A stretch of DNA of 8,848 nucleotides from CAZEER01 sp964511215 (GCA_964511215.1 CAZEER010000082.1:1-8848), one strand, 5' to 3'. Positions 1 through 7,091 are shown, counted from the first letter of the stretch. Numbers and translations: made by a program. Notes: generated by a model not told the origin, from the letters alone.

Positions 1-104
1 TAATATAATTTTTATATATCATTGTATTTCTCTTTAGTTAGTCATGAAATATTTTAAACATCAAAATCTTCTATTATGATTATTTAAGTTGAGCATGATT
101 AAAA
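1..104. other. Downstream flank of the operon, no clear feature
   Basis: This stretch lies between the stop of the last operon gene and the left edge. I see no GC-rich stem followed by a T-run on the minus strand, so the terminator must lie beyond the edge or be of another kind. A minus-strand ATG at 22 is open for seven codons to the edge, with only a weak AAAGAG upstream. It could be the start of a following gene but cannot be judged. Confidence 0.4.
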
Positions 105-1418
105 TTAATGAAGTGGAATAATTTTTCTTAAAGAATCAATTATTTGATCAACATGGTTTTTTTCTGCAATGAGTGGTGGGGAAAGTGCAATGATATCTCC
201 TGTGAATCGTAACAATATATTTTTATCATGAAATGCATTTTCAAAAACATCATATCCTCTTTTCCCAATTTCTCCATTCCTTGGGGACATTTCAATCCCT
301 CCAACAAATCCAAGATTCCGAATATCAATTACATGATCAACTCCATTTAAAGAATGTAATGCGTCTTCCCAATATTGTGCCATCTGTGCTGCTTGATCAA
401 ATAAACCCTCCTCAGAATATACTTCAAGAGTTGCAAGAAGGGCTGCGGCTGCCAAGGGATGTGCTGAATAGGTATAACCATGGAATAGATCAATCATTTT
501 TGGATCTCCATCTTGATAGGCATCATAAATTTCTTTTTTGACCATCACTGCTCCCATAGGAACCGTCCCACTAGTAAGACCTTTAGCACAAACAATCATA
601 TCGGGAACAACATCAAAATATTGTGCAGCAAAAGGCGTTCCCAGTCTTCCAAAACCCGTAATTACTTCATCAAAAATTAGTAGAATATCATGTTTTGTAC
701 ATATCTCTCGAATTTTTTCTAGATATCCTTTGGGAGGGATTAATACACCTGTGGATCCTGCGATCGGTTCGGTTATGAATGCAGCTATTTGATCTGCTCC
801 ATGTTTTTCAATAATACGAAGTAAATCATCAGCCAGTTCCATTCCCCATTGTGGGACACCTTTACTAAATGCATTTTTATCCAAATTATGAGTAGTCACT
901 ACATGATCTACATTTTCAAGAAGAGAGAAATGTTTTTTATTCAACGGAAGGCCACCTACTGAAATTCCACCAAATCCAACGCCATGGTATGCTCTCTCTC
1001 TACCCACTAATAGTGTTTTATCAATTTTCCCTCTATGTTGTTGATACCCAAGTGCTATTTTTAAAGCTGTATCAACAGACTCTGAGCCTGAATTAGTAAA
1101 AAAGACATATTGAAAATCATTGGAGGGAGCAATATCTAATAATTTTCTTGCAGCTTCAAATCCTAATGGATGGCCCATTTGAAAAGAAGGTGCATAATCT
1201 AATTTTTTTGCTTGCTGTTGAATAGCTTTGACAATCTTTGGATGATTATGTCCTGCATTACAACACCACAAACCTGACGTCCCATCTAATACAGGTGTTC
1301 CATCAATCTTTTTATAAAAAACACCTCTCGCTTCATTCATCAATCTTGGACTTGCTTTAAAGGCTCTATTCGCTGAAAATGGCATCCATAAATGTTTAAG
1401 ATTTTTGGTCTCTTTCAT
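105..1418 (-). CDS. Omega-amino acid (beta-alanine type):pyruvate aminotransferase, class III, PLP-dependent
   Basis: A 437-residue cytoplasmic fold-type I PLP enzyme. It closely resembles Pseudomonas beta-alanine:pyruvate transaminase (BauA/OAPT) along its whole length: HLWMPFSANRAF at residues 9-20, DGTSGLWCCNAGH at 45-57, TNSGSESVDTALKIAL at 108-123, the PLP-ring Asp250 in LLIFDEVITGFGR, and the Schiff-base Lys279 in CAKGLTSG. The family's carboxylate-binding Arg is Arg404 in LLRFTGDIIALSPPL. The expected reaction is transfer of an omega-amino group (beta-alanine, GABA or a similar amine) to pyruvate, giving a semialdehyde and alanine. The start is the ATG at 1418. It is preceded by GGAG nine bases upstream and lies four bases after the dehydrogenase stop, and family proteins begin here. 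An upstream in-frame ATG at 1466 would add 16 residues inside the preceding gene and is unlikely. This is the last gene of the operon. Family is certain; substrate is inferred from resemblance only. Confidence 0.93.
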   Translation of the reverse strand: MKETKNLKHLWMPFSANRAFKASPRLMNEARGVFYKKIDGTPVLDGTSGLWCCNAGHNHPKIVKAIQQQAKKLDYAPSFQMGHPLGFEAARKLLDIAPSNDFQYVFFTNSGSESVDTALKIALGYQQHRGKIDKTLLVGRERAYHGVGFGGISVGGLPLNKKHFSLLENVDHVVTTHNLDKNAFSKGVPQWGMELADDLLRIIEKHGADQIAAFITEPIAGSTGVLIPPKGYLEKIREICTKHDILLIFDEVITGFGRLGTPFAAQYFDVVPDMIVCAKGLTSGTVPMGAVMVKKEIYDAYQDGDPKMIDLFHGYTYSAHPLAAAALLATLEVYSEEGLFDQAAQMAQYWEDALHSLNGVDHVIDIRNLGFVGGIEMSPRNGEIGKRGYDVFENAFHDKNILLRFTGDIIALSPPLIAEKNHVDQIIDSLRKIIPLH

Positions 1419-1422
1419 CTTA

Positions 1423-2883
1423 TTAATCTCCAAACCACCAACTTTTATTTGAACTATCATAATCAATATAAATATGTTTCGCTTCTCGAAATTCGTCCAG
1501 TGCTTCTATTCCGTGTTCACGGCCAATTCCAGACTGCTTCATTCCCCCAAATGGGGCTGCAATATTTTCCATTAACGGATTATTAATACAGACTGTTCCT
1601 GATTTTATTTTATCCGCAGCACTCATAGCACGCTCAATATCTCTAGTGAAAATTGTACACCCTAAACCATATTTTGTTGCATTTGACATTTCAACTGCTT
1701 CATTTAATGATTGGACTTTTTGAATTGGTATTACTGGGCTGAAAGACTCTTCTGTTACTATATCCATATCAGGAGTTATATGATCAAAAATCGTAGGCAT
1801 ATAAAAATATCCTGTATTTAATTTTTCTGGCTGATTACCTCCAATAAGGACGCGAGCACCCTGTTTATTAGCTAGCTTTACTTTTTCAATCGTATTATCC
1901 AGTTGAACTTTTGACGCCATTGGACCCAAATCTGTATTTTTATCCATTGGGTCTCCCAGTTTTATCTTTTTTGCTTCTTCAATCAAGGCTTCTGTAAACT
2001 TATCTGCAACAGCATTGTAAACATATACACGTTCAACAGAGGTGCATACTTGACCTGAATTCACGAAACCACCCCAAGATGTTCCCTTTGCAGCAACTTC
2101 TATATCAGCATCATCACAGACTATTACAGGATCTTTCCCTCCTAATTCTAGAGACACCTTTTTTAGGTTATCTGCAGCAACTTTCGCAATTCTTTTTCCA
2201 GTTCGAACTGATCCAGTAAACGTGATTATTGGAACCCCCGGATGCTTTACAATTCCTTCACCAGCTTCAGAGCCATATCCTGTAATCACATTCATAACTC
2301 CAGGTGGCATTATTCCACTAACAACCTCTATCCAGTGTAAAATAGATACGGAGGTGATTTCACTAGGCTTCATAATAATCGTATTTCCAGCAGCCAAAGC
2401 AGGAGCAAGTTTCCAGCCCATAAGAGATAATGGGTAATTCCACGGGATGATACAACCCACTACTCCATACGGTTCATATCTTACTAAAGACATAGATTTT
2501 TTTTCTACTGGTGCAACAATTTTCCCTACCTGATCTCGAGCAAGTTCGCTATAATATTCAAGATACTCTGCAAGATCATCAATCTCAGAAAGTGCATCTC
2601 TATAAGGTTTCCCCATTTCAGAAGAAATTGTTTTTGCTAATGATTCAGCATTCTCTAAGGAAACTTTTGCAAGGGTCTTTAGGCGATCACGGCGATTTCC
2701 AGGGGTCATGTTTCCCCATTCTTTGAATGCCACTTGAGCCGCTTCTACTGCTTTTTCTACATCAACATCTTCACTCGCAGGCACCTGGGCAATCACCTTT
2801 TCAGTATAGGGATTTATAACATCAAATGTTTTTCCTGATTCTGCTTCACACCATTCATTATTTATATAATTTTTATAGTTCAT
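1423..2883 (-). CDS. NAD(P)+-dependent aldehyde dehydrogenase (betaine-/aminoaldehyde dehydrogenase type)
   Basis: A 486-residue cytoplasmic ALDH-superfamily enzyme that oxidises an aldehyde to the acid. Visible signatures are the oxyanion Asn149 in IPWNYP, the cofactor segment KPSEIT at 172-177, the GSVRTGK turn at 224-230, the general base Glu246 in SLELGGKDP, the nucleophile Cys280 in NSGQVCTS, and the C-terminal PFGGMKQSGIGRE at 444-456. Length and pattern fit the hydrolytic, non-CoA-acylating class (betaine aldehyde, aminobutyraldehyde and related dehydrogenases). The motif usually reading EE(I/V)FGPV is EESFSPV here (378-384), a mild deviation. The start at 2883 is set by AAAGGGG five bases upstream, by its ATGA overlap with the 42-residue gene, and by family N termini of the 'YINNEW' kind. 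A longer reading from 3000 would run through that small gene. Within the operon it is the natural partner for an aldehyde made by the flavin oxidase or by an aminotransferase. The substrate is not determined. Confidence 0.93.
   Translation of the reverse strand: MNYKNYINNEWCEAESGKTFDVINPYTEKVIAQVPASEDVDVEKAVEAAQVAFKEWGNMTPGNRRDRLKTLAKVSLENAESLAKTISSEMGKPYRDALSEIDDLAEYLEYYSELARDQVGKIVAPVEKKSMSLVRYEPYGVVGCIIPWNYPLSLMGWKLAPALAAGNTIIMKPSEITSVSILHWIEVVSGIMPPGVMNVITGYGSEAGEGIVKHPGVPIITFTGSVRTGKRIAKVAADNLKKVSLELGGKDPVIVCDDADIEVAAKGTSWGGFVNSGQVCTSVERVYVYNAVADKFTEALIEEAKKIKLGDPMDKNTDLGPMASKVQLDNTIEKVKLANKQGARVLIGGNQPEKLNTGYFYMPTIFDHITPDMDIVTEESFSPVIPIQKVQSLNEAVEMSNATKYGLGCTIFTRDIERAMSAADKIKSGTVCINNPLMENIAAPFGGMKQSGIGREHGIEALDEFREAKHIYIDYDSSNKSWWFGD
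1428..1431 (-). promoter_or_regulatory. Ribosome binding site of the last aminotransferase
   Basis: GGAG on the minus strand lies nine bases before the ATG at 1418 and inside the last codons of the dehydrogenase gene. It decides the 1418 start over the longer reading from 1466 and suggests coupling to translation of the preceding gene. Confidence 0.6.
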
Positions 2884-3008
2884 TTCTTCCCCTTTGTAAA
2901 TTTGGATAGTATTTCCTTTATATCTTTTAAAAAAAGAAAAAACACAATGATTGATCCAATTCCAAGCATGAATACGGTAATCCAAGTAAATATTTCCCAA
3001 TAACTCAA
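2880..3008 (-). CDS. 42-residue single-pass membrane protein, putative accessory protein of the adjacent symporter
   Basis: I do not recognise a named family with confidence. The reading frame starts at a TTG (3008-3006), which overlaps the symporter stop by four bases (TTGA). It ends with a TGA (2882-2880) that overlaps the dehydrogenase ATG by four bases (ATGA). AAAAGGA lies seven bases before the TTG. An in-frame TAA at 3023-3021 rules out a longer form, and the only internal Met (residue 14) would cut the membrane span. The product begins MSYWEIFTW, has one hydrophobic helix at about residues 6-27 (ending IIVFFLFLK), and a Lys-rich tail at 28-42 (KDIKEILSKF then TKGKK). The positive-inside rule predicts N-out, C-in topology. 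Small one-span partners sit beside some SSS-type transporter genes in other bacteria, so a subunit or stabiliser of the symporter is a reasonable inference. It is not proven. Confidence 0.78.
   Translation of the reverse strand: MSYWEIFTWITVFMLGIGSIIVFFLFLKDIKEILSKFTKGKK
2889..2895 (-). promoter_or_regulatory. Strong ribosome binding site of the aldehyde dehydrogenase
   Basis: AAAGGGG on the minus strand lies five bases before the ATG at 2883, inside the end of the 42-residue reading frame. It is the best Shine-Dalgarno in the operon and fixes the dehydrogenase start at 2883. Confidence 0.7.
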
Positions 3009-4462
3009 TGGTCTATCCTTTTATGTATGAAAATACCCATAAAAAACCCCGCAATAGAGATAGGAACCGTAATATACATCACAAATTCTTGTAAAAATTC
3101 AATCCCAAACCATTGAACAATATATGTTTCTTCGGCTACATCAAAGGTACCCATCGTCATAATATATATATTAAGAATAATAGTAGAGATTAATCCAGAT
3201 GATGCACTAATAAACCCTGCAAGAGGTTTTCTAAAATTTTTAATAAATAACCCCAATAAAATAGGTGCCAAAGTACTTGATATTAAAATGGATGCTAGGA
3301 AGACCCAAAGACCAAGCATTTGCTCAAACATAACAGCCATTCCAAAACCCAATACCCATGATAAAAGAATACCATATCGAGTAGTTTTAATTAAATCAAC
3401 ATCAGTTGCATCAGGTTTTATAACAGGTTTATAAATATCATAGGAAACATTTCCTCCTGCAACAAGACAGTATGAATCCAATGTAGACATTTCTGTTGAT
3501 AAAACACCTGCAATAAATAAGCCCACTACTCCTGCCGGTAATGCGGCTACTACTACTGTTAAAAGGGCAGCATCTGGAGCAACATCAGCTGGGAGCAAAC
3601 CTTGTATTACAGCTGTTTTTGCAGACATTGCCAAAATAGTAATGATCCAATCATAGGAACCCCAAATAAAAATTCCAATAATTAGTGCATTCCGAACATT
3701 TTTATATGATTTAGCAGCAAATATTCTCTGATAAAAGGTTGGCTCTACTAAAACCGATAAACCGGTAGAGGCGTAAATAATAATTAAAAAGATATTCAAA
3801 TCACCCATTGTATCGAAAAAACTTCCTGGCAATAATTCTATCATAGCATTAAAACCACCAATAAAGTTCATAGCAAAAGGAAAAGCAATAGCAATCACTA
3901 AACACATCATGACAAATTGAATAGAATCTGTTAAAGCAACAGCCCAAAATCCACCAGTAAGTGTATATATTAATGCAATACCTCCAAGTACAAGCATACC
4001 TAAAATAGGATCCCACCCAAGTACTACCTCACCAAGCATACCAAAACCATATAGTGATAAAGCAGGCAAGGAATAAATAAATGAAGTGACAGCACCAACA
4101 TATCTAGTATTCTTCCCGTAATAAAAATCCAAAATATCTGGAAGACTTTTAAAATTATCTTCACGCAGGCGTCTGGCTAACAATAGAGCTGCAATTAAAA
4201 AGAACGCATAAGTTGGTCGCGCATAGCCAAACCAAGCAACAACCCCATCTGTGAAAGCAAGCTGTGTGTCTCCAAATAATACATCAATTCCATAATAGGT
4301 GGAAATAAGAGTGGTTATGAGTAGCGGTGTTGTTAGTGACCTACCAGCTAGAAAAAAATCATCGAAATCTTCGTGTTTTTTTGCAAACCAAAATCCAACA
4401 CCCACCATACCGGATAAATAAATTATAATAATAACATAATCAATTCCTGAGATAGAATACAT
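3005..4462 (-). CDS. Sodium:solute symporter (SSS family) permease
   Basis: A 485-residue inner-membrane protein with about 12-13 hydrophobic segments, the usual size and topology of SSS transporters (PutP, PanF, betaine and sugar symporters). Family marks include the N-terminal segment GIDYVIIIIYL leading to FFLAGRSL (36-43), the signature GGFWAVALTDSIQFVMM at 170-186, and AGVLSTEMSTLDSY at 318-331. In the last, Ser326 and Thr327 match the Na+-binding Ser-Thr pair of PutP TM8. It is expected to import a small organic solute, driven by Na+. The solute cannot be read from the sequence, but neighbouring enzymes point to an amine, amino acid or betaine-like compound. The ATG at 4462 lies three bases after the oxidase stop. 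The ribosome site is weak (GGAT about ten bases away), so coupling is likely. The stop overlaps the start of the micro-protein gene. Confidence 0.93.
   Translation of the reverse strand: MYSISGIDYVIIIIYLSGMVGVGFWFAKKHEDFDDFFLAGRSLTTPLLITTLISTYYGIDVLFGDTQLAFTDGVVAWFGYARPTYAFFLIAALLLARRLREDNFKSLPDILDFYYGKNTRYVGAVTSFIYSLPALSLYGFGMLGEVVLGWDPILGMLVLGGIALIYTLTGGFWAVALTDSIQFVMMCLVIAIAFPFAMNFIGGFNAMIELLPGSFFDTMGDLNIFLIIIYASTGLSVLVEPTFYQRIFAAKSYKNVRNALIIGIFIWGSYDWIITILAMSAKTAVIQGLLPADVAPDAALLTVVVAALPAGVVGLFIAGVLSTEMSTLDSYCLVAGGNVSYDIYKPVIKPDATDVDLIKTTRYGILLSWVLGFGMAVMFEQMLGLWVFLASILISSTLAPILLGLFIKNFRKPLAGFISASSGLISTIILNIYIMTMGTFDVAEETYIVQWFGIEFLQEFVMYITVPISIAGFFMGIFIHKRIDH
3016..3022 (-). promoter_or_regulatory. 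Ribosome binding site of the 42-residue gene
   Basis: AAAAGGA on the minus strand lies seven bases before the TTG at 3008, inside the last codons of the symporter gene. It supports the non-ATG start. Confidence 0.5.
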
Positions 4463-4465
4463 TTT

Positions 4466-5737
4466 CTACGATATCCAATCTAAAAACTGATAGTATTTTG
4501 CAGCAAACGGCAGGAACCAAGGATTTTTTCTGTAGAAAAACATGGTTTGATGTGGTATTTCTTTAAATGGGCTACGTTCTTTTTGTCCAGATAATAACAG
4601 CCCCAATTCTGTTCCAAGATAAGTAGCAATAGATAAACCATGCCCACCATATCCAAACGCATAATGAATTCCATTAACCTCGCCGATGTGTGGCATTAGA
4701 TCAAAAGTAATCCCCAGTTTTCCAGTCCATGTATGGGTAAATTTTACAGTTTCTAACTCTGGAAAAACTTTTCTTACTTGTGTAGATAGAAGTACTGCAC
4801 TTTCATTGAGATCTAGATCTGTACTCAGATCATTTCTACCACCCCAAAGCATACGTCCATCTGGTGTGAGTCTAAAATAATTTATGAACCATTTTGAATC
4901 ATAAAACATTCGACCCTTCGGACTTATTTTTTTTTGAACATCTATTGGAAGTGGTTCAGATACAATTATGTAACTTCCCACTGGAAAAATTTTTGGTTTT
5001 AAATCTGGAATCAGCCTATCTGTATACCCATTTGTAGCAATAATCACATCTTTAGATTTTATAACTCCACGACTGGTTAAAACTTCATAAAACTTTCCAT
5101 CCTTTTTTATAGAGTCCACACTACTATTTTCACATAGTATCACTCCCAAATTAGATACAACCCGGGCTAACCCATTCACATATTTCGCTGGCTGTAAGCC
5201 ACCGCTAATCTCGTCAGATAGTCCACCAAAATAAAAATCAGTTCCAATTTCAGATTGGATTTCTTCCTTGGGTACTAATGTTTTCTCATGACCTAACTCT
5301 CGTTTTATCCATTCAGCATATTCAGGTAGTTTATCAAAATGAGATTGTTTACACGCTAAGGCAATATGTCCGTTTCTAGACCAATCACATTCGATTTCTT
5401 CTTCAAGAATTATTTTTTCTAATACATCAATGGCATCTACGGATGCTTTCCAAAACTCACGAGCATAATCTATTCCATATTTCTTGTAGATCTTAAAAAT
5501 ATCTTGTTTTAATCCAGGAGTTGCCATTCCTCCATTGCGAGAACTAGCTCCCCAGCCAATATTATTTTGTTCGAGAACTACAACAGAATTACCAGCTTTT
5601 ACAAGCACTCTCGCTGCCGCTAGACCAGTATAGCCACTCCCTACAATTGCAAAATCAATTTTCTCTGGAAGAATATCAGACACTAATAAATTCTTTTCAG
5701 GGGCATACTCTTCCGTCCAATAGACTTTAGGTATCAT
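4466..5737 (-). CDS. FAD-dependent amine/amino-acid oxidase, DAO family (PuuB-like)
   Basis: A 423-residue cytoplasmic flavoprotein. An N-terminal Rossmann fold binds FAD: IVGSGYTGLAAA at 31-42 with GxGxxG, the ribose-binding Glu56 in VVLEQ, and GASSRNGG at 63-70. The substrate half carries ATNGYTD at 234-240, YFRLTPDGRMLWGG at 287-300, WTGKLG at 337-342, and the C-terminal FAD motif FGYGGHGLS at 361-369. The layout follows gamma-glutamylputrescine oxidoreductase PuuB and relatives, which oxidise a C-N bond to an imine. The imine then hydrolyses to an aldehyde or keto acid, with ammonia or amine released. There is no signal peptide. The start ATG at 5737 lies three bases after the preceding stop, without a clear Shine-Dalgarno, so translation is probably coupled. 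No gamma-glutamyl-amine synthetase is present, so a free amine, N-methylated amino acid or polyamine is as likely a substrate as a glutamylated one. Confidence 0.88.
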   Translation of the reverse strand: MIPKVYWTEEYAPEKNLLVSDILPEKIDFAIVGSGYTGLAAARVLVKAGNSVVVLEQNNIGWGASSRNGGMATPGLKQDIFKIYKKYGIDYAREFWKASVDAIDVLEKIILEEEIECDWSRNGHIALACKQSHFDKLPEYAEWIKRELGHEKTLVPKEEIQSEIGTDFYFGGLSDEISGGLQPAKYVNGLARVVSNLGVILCENSSVDSIKKDGKFYEVLTSRGVIKSKDVIIATNGYTDRLIPDLKPKIFPVGSYIIVSEPLPIDVQKKISPKGRMFYDSKWFINYFRLTPDGRMLWGGRNDLSTDLDLNESAVLLSTQVRKVFPELETVKFTHTWTGKLGITFDLMPHIGEVNGIHYAFGYGGHGLSIATYLGTELGLLLSGQKERSPFKEIPHQTMFFYRKNPWFLPFAAKYYQFLDWIS

Positions 5738-5740
5738 ATA

Positions 5741-7051
5741 CTACTGGATGGTCGCTTTAACTGAGTCTTGAAAAATATTCAGTGTTTCATTAATAATATC
5801 ATCCGTATGTGAAGCGCACAGAAACCATGGCTCTCGGGGATCATTTTCAACCCAAACACCTCTATTATACATATTATTCATAATAGTTTCATACATATTA
5901 TCATTACTATAGGCAAGATCTCTGACTTCTTCCACCTTTCTATCAGTTATCAAAAATCCCTGAATATTTGGATGGCCACACATTTGGTGGGTGACACCAG
6001 CATCTGTAAGAATTTGATCAATACCATTTTTTAAACGCATACCTCTTTTAGCAAGATCTTGCAGAACTTCTGACTCTGCTAAAATATCCAACACTGCATT
6101 AGCTGCAGCCATACTTACACCATTCGCACCAAATGTTCCTGCGTGAGTTACACTACCTCCACCAATTACATCCATCACCTCTGCTTTTCCACCAAATGCA
6201 GCTACGGGTAATCCATTTCCCAGGCTTTTTGCATAAGTAGATATATCAGGGATGACATCATAGGTCTCTCTCGCACCTCCATTAGATAATCTGAAACCCG
6301 TTTTTACTTCATCAAAAATGAGAACTATATTGTACTTATTACAAAGAGATCGTAGGTGATCTAAAAATCCATCTTTAGGTTCAATCCCAGCTATATTTCC
6401 TAAACAAGGTTCGACAAGTATCGCTGCAAGTTCACCATGATGATCTTTAACGCACCTTTCAATAGCATCAAAATCATTAAATGGTAAACAATATACATAG
6501 TCTCTTATTTTATTTGGTATTCCAGAACCAACCTGTAAAGGAATGGGAGATGTCCTAGAACCCATAGCCCCAACAGGACTAGATGCAGTACTAAATAATA
6601 CGTAATCATGTGCACCATGATATTGACCTTCAAACTTGATAAATTTTTCTTTATTCGTATAACCTCTAGCTGTGCGCAAAGCATGCATTGTCGCTTCTGT
6701 ACCAGTGTTTGTAAATCTAAGTTTCTCCATTCCAGGAATCATTTTTACTAATTTTTCTGCAACAAGAACCTCTAACTCAGTAGTCGCTGCAAACGTTGTC
6801 CCATTCCCCAAATATTTAATAACCTCTTGGTTGACTCTATCATCAGCATGCCCAAGTATGATAGGCCCCCATCCTAAACGATAATCTATAAATTTATTTC
6901 CATCTGCATCCCATATATAAGCACCCTTACCTTTGGATATCACAGGTGTGCTGGCTTTACCCAAATAACGAAAATTTGAGCTTACTCCTTTAACTAAAAC
7001 ATTAAATGCTCTATCAAAGATGGGTTGGGATTTTTTTCTTGAGTAACTCAT
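5741..7051 (-). CDS. Class III aminotransferase, glutamate-1-semialdehyde aminomutase-like
   Basis: A 436-residue PLP enzyme and the first gene of the operon. Its N-terminal half tracks HemL: KGAYIWDADGNKFIDY at 42-57, GWGPIILGHA at 60-69, RFTNTGTEATMHALR at 112-126, and FEGQYHGAHD at 140-149. Asp247 in LIFDEVKTGFR and the Schiff-base Lys275 in YAKSLGNGLPVAAFGG are intact, followed by HAGTFGANGVSMAAA at 303-317. True HemL usually has Met where Lys250 stands (DEVMTGFR). The C-terminal third, with NMYNRGVWVENDPREPWF at 393-410, resembles HemL-like transaminases acting on other amines. The operon holds catabolic, not tetrapyrrole, genes, so an aminotransferase is the better call. The amino donor could be a beta- or omega-amino compound. 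GGAG five bases before the ATG at 7051 supports the start. Confidence 0.88.
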   Translation of the reverse strand: MSYSRKKSQPIFDRAFNVLVKGVSSNFRYLGKASTPVISKGKGAYIWDADGNKFIDYRLGWGPIILGHADDRVNQEVIKYLGNGTTFAATTELEVLVAEKLVKMIPGMEKLRFTNTGTEATMHALRTARGYTNKEKFIKFEGQYHGAHDYVLFSTASSPVGAMGSRTSPIPLQVGSGIPNKIRDYVYCLPFNDFDAIERCVKDHHGELAAILVEPCLGNIAGIEPKDGFLDHLRSLCNKYNIVLIFDEVKTGFRLSNGGARETYDVIPDISTYAKSLGNGLPVAAFGGKAEVMDVIGGGSVTHAGTFGANGVSMAAANAVLDILAESEVLQDLAKRGMRLKNGIDQILTDAGVTHQMCGHPNIQGFLITDRKVEEVRDLAYSNDNMYETIMNNMYNRGVWVENDPREPWFLCASHTDDIINETLNIFQDSVKATIQ

Positions 7052-7056
7052 ATCGG

Positions 7057-7060
7057 CTCC
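7057..7060 (-). promoter_or_regulatory. Ribosome binding site of the first operon gene
   Basis: GGAG on the minus strand lies five bases before the ATG at 7051. A second ATG at 7062 on the same strand is out of frame, so 7051 is the supported start. Confidence 0.55.
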
Positions 7061-7074
7061 ATTTAATTAAGCTT

Positions 7075-7091
7075 ATTTATATAATATAAAT
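7075..7091. repeat. Perfect inverted repeat in the divergent control region (possible operator)
   Basis: ATTTATA, three bases (TAA), then TATAAAT: a 7+3+7 perfect inverted repeat, 24 bases upstream of the first operon gene. It could bind a dimeric regulator between promoter and gene. It is made only of A and T in an AT-rich spacer, so chance is a serious alternative. Confidence 0.3.

Larger units (their letters stand above)
105..7051 (-). other. Six-gene catabolic operon (two aminotransferases, flavin oxidase, symporter, micro-protein, aldehyde dehydrogenase)
   Basis: All six genes lie on the minus strand. In transcription order the junctions are: aminotransferase to oxidase, 3 bases apart; oxidase to symporter, 3 bases apart; symporter to micro-protein, 4-base overlap; micro-protein to dehydrogenase, 4-base ATGA overlap; dehydrogenase to the last aminotransferase, 4 bases apart. 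Such spacing implies one transcript with translational coupling. No internal gap can hold a separate promoter and leader, and no terminator is visible inside. Gene content (importer, amine-removing enzymes, aldehyde-oxidising enzyme) fits uptake and breakdown of an amine or amino acid. That joint role is inferred from family functions and co-location. The exact substrate is unknown. Confidence 0.85.

Noticed and set aside
3..17. ATATAA / TTATAT hairpin near the left edge as a terminator
   Set aside because: The stem is only A-T pairs, too weak for an intrinsic terminator and expected by chance in this composition.
233..792. Plus-strand open frames at 233-541 and 538-792
   Set aside because: They lie antisense inside the well-supported aminotransferase, with no ribosome sites and no recognisable protein features.
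1419..1466. N-terminal extension of the last aminotransferase from an ATG at 1466
   Set aside because: It overlaps the dehydrogenase coding end, has no family similarity, and the 1418 start has GGAG and coupled spacing.
2222..2726. Plus-strand open frames within the dehydrogenase gene
   Set aside because: Antisense shadows of a conserved coding region.
2884..3000. N-terminal extension of the aldehyde dehydrogenase from an ATG at 3000
   Set aside because: The added 39 residues do not resemble any ALDH N terminus, the strong Shine-Dalgarno is at 2889-2895, and the same bases encode the 42-residue gene in another frame.
4466..5737. Naming the oxidase gene puuB
   Set aside because: Resemblance is at family level and the partner pathway genes are missing, so the substrate is unproven.
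5741..7051. Naming the first gene hemL
   Set aside because: Active-site context and operon content differ from tetrapyrrole biosynthesis, so a gene symbol would overstate the evidence.
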